A stretch of DNA of 64,000 bases from Nocardia bovistercoris (GTDB taxonomy: Bacteria; Actinomycetota; Actinomycetes; Mycobacteriales; Mycobacteriaceae), in the NCBI RefSeq assembly GCF_015674855.1, contig NZ_JADMLG010000001.1:673995-737994 (forward strand), given 5' to 3'. How positions within the stretch are numbered: the stretch's first letter is position 1; every line of letters starts with the position of its first letter. Both the position numbers and the translations under genes were made by a program. The notes under the pieces are model-generated. The model had not been told where the DNA came from. It saw nothing but the letters and a program-made list of their open reading frames with translations, and ran no database searches. Positions 59,243 to 64,000 of this stretch are shown piece by piece.

Positions 59243-59697
59243 TCGAGGATCTGGCGGTGTACCCCGACGATCGCACGGTGCGCGAACTTACTCAGGACGA
59301 GGCGCTCGACCTGCTCGCGGCCACCCCGCTGGGACGAGTGGTGTTCACCCGCAACGCTTTACCGGCGATCCGGCCGGTGAACCACCTGGTGGAGCCGGAC
59401 GGTCGGATCATCGTGCGCACCCGGCTGGCCACCCGGTTCGGCGGGGCGGTGCGCGCGAACGCGGGGGTCGTGGTGGCCTACGAGGCCGACGAGATCGATC
59501 CGGTGCGGCGGCTCGGGTGGTCGGTGGTGGTCACCGGGGTCGCCCGGCAGGTCACCGATCCGGTCCTGGTCGCGCGGTTCGAGCAGTTGCTGCGTCCGTG
59601 GGTCGGTCAGGTCATGGACACGGTGATCGCCATCGAGCCGACCATCGTCACCGGAATCCGGTTGCTGCCGCGCGAGGACGAACCGACCCGGCCCTGA
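59239..59697 (+). CDS. Pyridoxamine 5'-phosphate oxidase-like flavin-binding protein (Rv0080-like)
   Basis: This 152-aa split-barrel protein starts at GTG 59239, overlapping the RafH-like stop. Motifs: [20 protein letters not shown] and [15 protein letters not shown], then [12 protein letters not shown]. This family binds FMN, F420 or heme; which is not clear. In M. tuberculosis the equivalent gene (Rv0080) belongs to the dormancy regulon. Translationally coupled to its neighbour. Confidence 0.88.
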   Translation: MIEDLAVYPDDRTVRELTQDEALDLLAATPLGRVVFTRNALPAIRPVNHLVEPDGRIIVRTRLATRFGGAVRANAGVVVAYEADEIDPVRRLGWSVVVTGVARQVTDPVLVARFEQLLRPWVGQVMDTVIAIEPTIVTGIRLLPREDEPTRP

Positions 59698-59956
59698 TAC
59701 GGAGCACACCGTCAGCGAACCGACAAGTTGGGTTGTGTTCAGGGGTATTGACACGCGGAAGCCACACGTTCGCCGGATCGCGGGTACGGCGATTCGGCGG
59801 CGACCTGTGGGTATCGAATCTGCTTGCGCAATTTGGCAATTGCATACCTGGCGGAATTCTTCATCGATCGCCGCGCGCACCGCGGCCGTGGGCCGGTAGC
59901 GTCTGCGCTCACCGACCGGCGACGGCGGGTCGGCCCGCAGCGAGAGAGGAAACACC

Positions 59957-60328
59957 TTGGCGGACATGGAAGTTGCCCTGAAGGACATGATGATGCTCGA
60001 TGGCGCGGTGGCCGCCGCCGTCGTCGACTACGGCAGCGGGATGCCACTCGGAACCCTCGGCGGCTCCAAGAATTTCGACATCGAGGTGGCCTCGGCGGGC
60101 AATACCGAGGTGGTGCGCGCCAAGCTGCGCACCATCGAACAGCTCGGGCTCGACCAGGACATCGATGACGTGCTCATCACCCTCGGCAGCCAGTACCACC
60201 TCATCCGCCCCACCCGGGGACGCCGGGTCAAGGGCCTGTTCCTCTACGTCGCCCTCGACCGCGCACGCGGCAATCTCGCGCTCGCCCGGCGCAGACTCGA
60301 GGCGATCGAGGAAGAACTCGAGGTCTGA
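59957..60328 (+). CDS. Roadblock/LC7-like protein
   Basis: This 123-aa protein starts at TTG 59957 behind GAGAGGA. The sequence VAAAVVDYGSGMPLGTLGGS, then NFDIEVASAGNTEVVRAKL, DVLITLGSQYHLIRP and GLFLYVALDR is that of actinobacterial roadblock-type proteins, which form dimers and act as GTPase-associated regulators. No GTPase gene is adjacent. A 17-bp hairpin follows directly after its stop. A 260-bp gap precedes it, with TTGACA at about 59748 as a possible -35. Confidence 0.82.
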   Translation: MADMEVALKDMMMLDGAVAAAVVDYGSGMPLGTLGGSKNFDIEVASAGNTEVVRAKLRTIEQLGLDQDIDDVLITLGSQYHLIRPTRGRRVKGLFLYVALDRARGNLALARRRLEAIEEELEV

Positions 60329-60335
60329 GTCCACC

Positions 60336-60377
60336 GACCGAGCCGCCGCGCCGGTAGGGCGGCGCGGCGGCTCGGTC
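60336..60377 (+). terminator. Strong GC hairpin after the roadblock-like gene
   Basis: Perfect 17-bp arms (60336-60352 and 60361-60377) with an 8-nt loop lie 8 nt past the stop. There is no T-tract, typical for actinobacterial intrinsic terminators. Confidence 0.75.
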
Positions 60378-60475
60378 ATCGGCATCCGCGCCCTCGCCGG
60401 AGGCCGAATCGTTAGACTGGTCGATCACGAAGAGTCGCACATCATCTGGGTCGGAGTTCGGGGTTGGAGGTCGTC

Positions 60476-60817
60476 GTGGGCGGTGCGGGCCAACCGCTGT
60501 ACCGGATGAAGGCCGATTTCTTCAAGACCCTCGGACACCCGGTGCGGATCCGGGTGCTGGAACTGCTCAGCGAACGCGATCACGCGGTGTCGGAGATGCT
60601 GCCCGAAGTGGGCATCGAACCGGCGAATCTGTCTCAGCAGCTGGCGATCCTGCGCCGCACCGGACTGGTCACCGCCCGGCGCGAGGGCCTGTCGGTCACC
60701 TACGCGCTCACCTCACCGCAGGTGGCCGAGTTGCTTCGGGTGGCGCGCGCGATCCTCACCACGGTGGTCGCCGGACAGGCCGAGCTGCTCGAGGATTCGA
60801 CGCTCGTGCGCAAGTGA
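60476..60817 (+). CDS. ArsR-family regulator (Rv0081-like)
   Basis: This 113-aa protein is read from GTG 60476, with GGAGG 5 nt upstream; TTG 60464 is the longer option. KADFFKTLGHPVRIRVLELL, VSEMLPEVGIEPANLSQQLA and LRRTGLVTARREGLSVTYAL form a winged helix without obvious metal-binding cysteines. It resembles Rv0081, a hub regulator of the hypoxic response that lies next to Rv0079-Rv0080. This synteny supports a link to low oxygen. Confidence 0.88.
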   Translation: MGGAGQPLYRMKADFFKTLGHPVRIRVLELLSERDHAVSEMLPEVGIEPANLSQQLAILRRTGLVTARREGLSVTYALTSPQVAELLRVARAILTTVVAGQAELLEDSTLVRK

Positions 60818-60836
60818 TCCCGAATAATTCTCCGCG

Positions 60837-61244
60837 CTAGCGGATTTCGACGTACAAGGTGTAGGTGGCGTTGCCGCGGGTCGGCGCGACCGTCACGCGG
60901 TAGTAGCCGTCGCGGGGCAGCGTGATGTCGGTCGAGTGGTCCGCGACGACGAGGGTGGGGCCGTCCGGTCCCGACACGCTGAAGTTGACATTGCCCTCCA
61001 GCGCCCACGTGCTCACGGTCATGACCTGGCCGCGACGCGCTTCGAGGTAGTAGTGATCGGCGTCGCCGCGCACGATCGCGCCGTCCACGACCGCGCTCGA
61101 CGCACCGGGCGCGAACCGGATCTCGCCCTGGTACCCGACGGCCTGCGCGGCGCCCGCACCTCCGATGGCGAGCGCGCACGCGGCGGCGACGGAGGTGAGT
61201 GCGAGCGCGGCGGCGCGGAAGGGGCGGGCGGTGGTGATGGCCAT
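60837..61244 (-). CDS. Secreted beta-rich protein of unknown function
   Basis: This 135-aa protein has a Sec signal peptide (basic start, hydrophobic core, cleavage likely after AQA near residue 35). The mature part is ~100 residues of short strands: GEIRFAPGASSAVVDGAIVR, ADHYYLEARRGQVMTVS, then TLPRDGYYRVTVAPTRGNAT. It resembles PPC-like or lysozyme-inhibitor-like beta-sandwiches. No catalytic residues are evident. Convergent with the ArsR gene, 19 nt apart. Confidence 0.82.
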   Translation of the reverse strand: MAITTARPFRAAALALTSVAAACALAIGGAGAAQAVGYQGEIRFAPGASSAVVDGAIVRGDADHYYLEARRGQVMTVSTWALEGNVNFSVSGPDGPTLVVADHSTDITLPRDGYYRVTVAPTRGNATYTLYVEIR

Positions 61245-61322
61245 GGTCGGAGTCCTTGTCGTGGAAGTCGGTGTAGGACTCCGAGTCTGGGCCGACGCGC
61301 TTGCGGTCGACTGAAGACGCGG

Positions 61323-62309
61323 TTAACGCGGCGCCAGGGCCGCCCGCACCGCCTCGCACTGGTCGTCGAAGAAGGTGCGTGACACCCGCGCGGCGGGCAG
61401 CACCAGATCGAAGCCGTGGAACGCGCCAGGCACCTCGACCACCTCGCACGCCACCCCGGCCGCGCGCAGCCGCCGCGCGTATTCGAGATCCTCGTCGTGG
61501 AACAGGTCGAGCGATCCGACCCCGATCCACGCGGGCGGCAGTCCGCTCAGGTCGGGATTGCGCGCGGGCACCGCCGTGTCGGGATCCGCTGCGCCCAGGT
61601 AGGAGTTCCAGCCGTAGCGGTTGGCCGACCGGTTCCACAACCGGTGCAGCGGCGATTCGAGTTCGAAGCGGTCCGCGGTCCGGTCGTCGAGCATCGGATA
61701 CACCAGCAGCTGCAGGATCGGGAGCACCGCGCCGCGATCGCGGGCCGCGAGGACCGTGGCCGCGGCGAGTCCGCCGCCCGCGCTCGCGCCGCCCACCACC
61801 AGCCGATCCGGATCGACCTCGGGCTGTCGCGCGAGCCACGACCACGCGGCGTAGCAGTCGTCGAGCGGCGCCGGATACGGGTGTTCGGGGGCCAATCGGT
61901 ATTCGACCGAGGCAACCACGACGCCCAGCTTCTCGGCGAAGCGGCGGCACAGCTGGTCGTCCTGGGCGGCGCTGCCGATCAGGTAGCCGCCGCCGTGGAT
62001 CCACAGCAGCGCGGGCGCGGGGGTGTCGAGTCCGGCCGGCCGATGCACCCGGACGGAGACGTTGGCGTCGATGTCGACCACTTCGACGCCGGGCAGGGTG
62101 GGCACGCGGGAGCCGAGCTTGCGGATCACCGGCAAGGTCAACGGGGTGATAGCCGCACCGGGCAGGAATGCCGCGGCGTAGCGGAGGTCGGAGTGGAAGG
62201 CGCTGGAACCGCGCCGGACCAGTGCCGCGATCGCGAGTCCTCCCGCCGCGAGGCCCAATAGCAACCCTCGGGAGGTCCTAGTACTCTTCCGTCCAGCCGT
62301 CACGCGCAT
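61323..62309 (-). CDS. Hormone-sensitive-lipase-type esterase with N-terminal membrane segment
   Basis: This 328-aa protein has the oxyanion motif WIHGGGYLIG, nucleophile GGASAGGGLAAA, catalytic Asp in GSLDLFHDEDLEY and His in GAFHGFD, the complete HSL set. An N-terminal basic stretch followed by a hydrophobic helix (GLLLGLAAGGLAIAALV) suggests membrane anchoring. ATG 62309 has GGAG 5 nt upstream; an alternative start lies at 62315. It is similar in layout to the esterase at 31877. It diverges from cyp51. Confidence 0.92.
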   Translation of the reverse strand: MRVTAGRKSTRTSRGLLLGLAAGGLAIAALVRRGSSAFHSDLRYAAAFLPGAAITPLTLPVIRKLGSRVPTLPGVEVVDIDANVSVRVHRPAGLDTPAPALLWIHGGGYLIGSAAQDDQLCRRFAEKLGVVVASVEYRLAPEHPYPAPLDDCYAAWSWLARQPEVDPDRLVVGGASAGGGLAAATVLAARDRGAVLPILQLLVYPMLDDRTADRFELESPLHRLWNRSANRYGWNSYLGAADPDTAVPARNPDLSGLPPAWIGVGSLDLFHDEDLEYARRLRAAGVACEVVEVPGAFHGFDLVLPAARVSRTFFDDQCEAVRAALAPR

Positions 62310-62451
62310 GTCCACTCCGCATTAACCGGCCGATCCGTCACCTGACGACCGGCATTTCATGTACCACCGTGGTGCACATTACGCCGCCGCCCATCCGCGC
62401 GGGCCGAGTTGAGGACCCTTCGGGACTTGCCCGCCCCTCGCACACCGTAGT

Positions 62452-62465
62452 ACTGTCCAGACAGT
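62452..62465. promoter_or_regulatory. Palindrome upstream of cyp51
   Basis: ACTGTC-CA-GACAGT is a perfect inverted repeat 45 nt before the cyp51 start, in the gap shared with the esterase gene. GTCCAGA recurs 8 nt further on. Its place and size suggest a repressor site. No regulator gene is adjacent. Confidence 0.5.
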
Positions 62466-62510
62466 TGTCCAGATCTGGTTTCGGACATGCATGCCTGAAA
62501 GGTTGCAGAA

Positions 62511-63863
62511 ATGACGTTGGTCAAACCGCGACAGGTTTCCGGGGGCGAGCACGAACACGGCCACCTCGAGGAGTTCCGTACCGACCCGATCGCGCTCATG
62601 AAACGCGTCCGCGAGGAATGCGGCGACGTCGGCTCGTTCCGCCTCGCCGACAAGGACGTGATCCTGCTGACGGGCGCCGAGGCCAACGAATTCTTCTTCA
62701 GATCCAGCGACGAGGATCTGGACCAGGCCGCCGCCTACCCGTTCATGAAGCCGATCTTCGGCGAGGGCGTGATCTTCGACGCCAGCCCGGAACGCCGCAA
62801 GGAAATGCTGCACAACCAGGCGTTGCGCGGCGAGCACATGCGCGGCCACGCCGAGACCATCGCCCGCGAAGTCGACGCGATGCTGGAGCGGTGGGACGAC
62901 GAGGGCGAGATCGACCTGCTCGAGTTCTTCGCCGAACTCACCATCTACACCTCCTCCGCCTGCCTCATCGGCGTCAAGTTCCGCAACGAACTCGACGAAC
63001 GCTTCGCCCACCTCTACCACGAGCTCGAGCGCGGCACCGACGCCTACTGCTACGTCGACCCCTACGCCGACATCGAGAGCTTCCGCATCCGCGACGAGTC
63101 GCGCGCCAAGCTGGTCGAGCTGGTCCAGGGGATCATGGACGGCCGCATCGCGAACCCGCCGAAGGGCAAGGAGGATCGCGACATGCTCGACGTGCTCGTC
63201 TCGATCCCCGGCGACGACGGGAAGCCGCGCTTCAGCGCCAGCGAGATCACCGGCATCTTCATCTCGATGATGTTCGCGGGCCACCACACCACCTCGGGCA
63301 CCGCCGCGTGGACCGTCATCGAACTGCTGCGCCACCCCGACGTACTGGCACAGGTCGTCGGTGAACTCGACGAGCTCTTCGCCGACGGCGCCACCGTCAG
63401 CCACCACGCGCTGCGCCAGATCCCCCAGCTCGAGGCCACCCTCAAGGAGACCCTGCGCCTGCACCCGCCGCTGATCATCCTCATGCGGGTGGCCCAGGGC
63501 GAGTTCGAGGTGTGCGGGCACAGCATCGAGAACGGCGACCTGGTCGCGACCACCCCCGCGGTCTCCAACCGCCTGGCCGAGGACTTCCCGAACCCGGACC
63601 AGTTCGATCCGGGCCGCTACATCGACCCCAACCAGGAAGATCTGGTCAACCGCTGGACCTGGATCCCCTTCGGCGCGGGCCGCCACCGCTGCGTCGGCGC
63701 CGCGTTCGCACTCATGCAGCTCAAGGCGATCTTCTGCATCCTGCTGCGGGACTGGGAATTCGAACTGGTCCAGCCGTCGGAAACCTACCGCAACGACCAC
63801 TCGAAGATGGTCGTGCAGTTGCAGCAGCCCTGCAAGATCCGTTACCGCCGGCGGAAGGTCTGA
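62511..63863 (+). CDS. cyp51: Sterol 14-alpha-demethylase, cytochrome P450 CYP51
   Basis: This 450-aa protein starts at ATG 62511 with GAAAGG upstream. It follows the M. tuberculosis CYP51 closely along its length as I recall that protein: VSGGEHEHGHLEEFRTDPI, PFMKPIFGEGVIFDASPERR, ELTIYTSSACLIG, the I-helix FAGHHTTSGTAAW, ETLRLHPPLIILMRVA and the heme loop FGAGRHRCVG with Cys394, the same number as in the mycobacterial enzyme. It removes the 14-alpha-methyl group of sterols in three oxidations. Unlike in M. tuberculosis, no ferredoxin gene is adjacent; the ferredoxin at 17337 is a possible but distant donor. Confidence 0.97.
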   Translation: MTLVKPRQVSGGEHEHGHLEEFRTDPIALMKRVREECGDVGSFRLADKDVILLTGAEANEFFFRSSDEDLDQAAAYPFMKPIFGEGVIFDASPERRKEMLHNQALRGEHMRGHAETIAREVDAMLERWDDEGEIDLLEFFAELTIYTSSACLIGVKFRNELDERFAHLYHELERGTDAYCYVDPYADIESFRIRDESRAKLVELVQGIMDGRIANPPKGKEDRDMLDVLVSIPGDDGKPRFSASEITGIFISMMFAGHHTTSGTAAWTVIELLRHPDVLAQVVGELDELFADGATVSHHALRQIPQLEATLKETLRLHPPLIILMRVAQGEFEVCGHSIENGDLVATTPAVSNRLAEDFPNPDQFDPGRYIDPNQEDLVNRWTWIPFGAGRHRCVGAAFALMQLKAIFCILLRDWEFELVQPSETYRNDHSKMVVQLQQPCKIRYRRRKV

Positions 63864-63883
63864 TACCGCTGTCTCCGACACTT

Positions 63884-63915
63884 CAGGGGTACCGTCAGCT
63901 CGGTACCCCTGTTTT
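63884..63915 (+). terminator. Intrinsic terminator of cyp51
   Basis: CAGGGGTACCG (63884-63894) and CGGTACCCCTG (63901-63911) form a perfect 11-bp stem with loop TCAGCT, followed by TTTT (63912-63915), 21 nt past the cyp51 stop. It is a textbook rho-independent terminator. Confidence 0.92.
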
Positions 63916-64000
63916 GTGTCTCTACCCGCGGTCGCAGACCGTCGCTGCGGGGCCGGGGCTGTGGTGAGCGGGTCGGTAGTGGTGGCTTCTGTTGGGGTGG

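Noticed and set aside
1..64000. tRNA, rRNA, IS elements, prophage or integrase genes
   Set aside because: I looked for cloverleaf and CCA-like ends, transposase DDE motifs and phage genes and found none that I could support.

Overview
The window reads as chromosomal DNA of a high-GC mycolic-acid actinomycete, most likely a Nocardia or close relative such as Rhodococcus. Support: about two-thirds GC with strong third-position bias; frequent GTG and some TTG/CTG starts; a CYP51 very like the mycobacterial sterol demethylase; mycofactocin-coupled dehydrogenases; actinobacterial DUF4254, roadblock-like and RafH-like proteins; and GC-rich intergenic minisatellites. No tRNA, rRNA, CRISPR array, IS element or phage gene was recognised.

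Layout. 0-6 kb: the 3' part of a LuxR-type regulator, an effector-associated-domain-like protein, two tandem-repeat arrays (41 bp and 38 bp units), a DadA-like FAD oxidoreductase, and DUF4126 and DUF4254 proteins. 6.4-11.5 kb: a branched-chain-amide-type ABC importer (livF, livG, a fused livH-livM, and a divergent lipoprotein binding protein). 11.8-36.4 kb: a large catabolic island with an amidohydrolase, an MFS pump, two mycofactocin-type SDRs, a P450 with its own ferredoxin, an aldehyde dehydrogenase, a pair of acyl-CoA dehydrogenases, two enoyl-CoA hydratases, two SnoaL-like proteins, an acyl-CoA ligase, three alpha/beta-fold or SDR modules, a wrecked thiolase gene and five TetR regulators. 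36.7-42 kb: a VOC protein, a small hydrophobic peptide gene, and a STAND NTPase/TPR gene with two effector-associated-domain-like genes, then a DUF1254/DUF1214 remnant. 42-50 kb: an alkylsulfatase and a TauD-type dioxygenase flanking a glycine-betaine/choline ABC importer, a small zinc-ribbon gene and a PucR-type regulator. 50-64 kb: a long-chain acyl-CoA synthetase, an MscS channel, an ArsR-controlled Ni/Co ECF importer (CbiMQO), a CHASE3 histidine kinase, a block resembling M. tuberculosis Rv0079-Rv0080-Rv0081, a secreted beta-protein, a hormone-sensitive-lipase-like esterase and cyp51.

How the genes work together. The island looks like an uptake, oxidation and beta-oxidation pathway for a hydrophobic alcohol-bearing substrate (terpenoid or steroid fragment; inferred). 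P450 plus ferredoxin would hydroxylate, mycofactocin SDRs and ALDH would oxidise to an acid, FadD would activate it, and FadE pairs, EchA and SDRs would shorten it. A 14-bp palindrome, TGAAY-N4-RTTCA, sits in front of most of its transcription units between 13.2 and 31.6 kb and nearly nowhere else, so I infer one TetR regulon; the best regulator candidates are the two near-identical TetR genes at 25 and 31 kb.

The other notable system is the STAND/effector-associated module at 37.4-41.4 kb. It has a third relative 36 kb away at 1.7 kb, and an apparent frameshift at a G5 tract separates the effector-associated domain from the NTPase.
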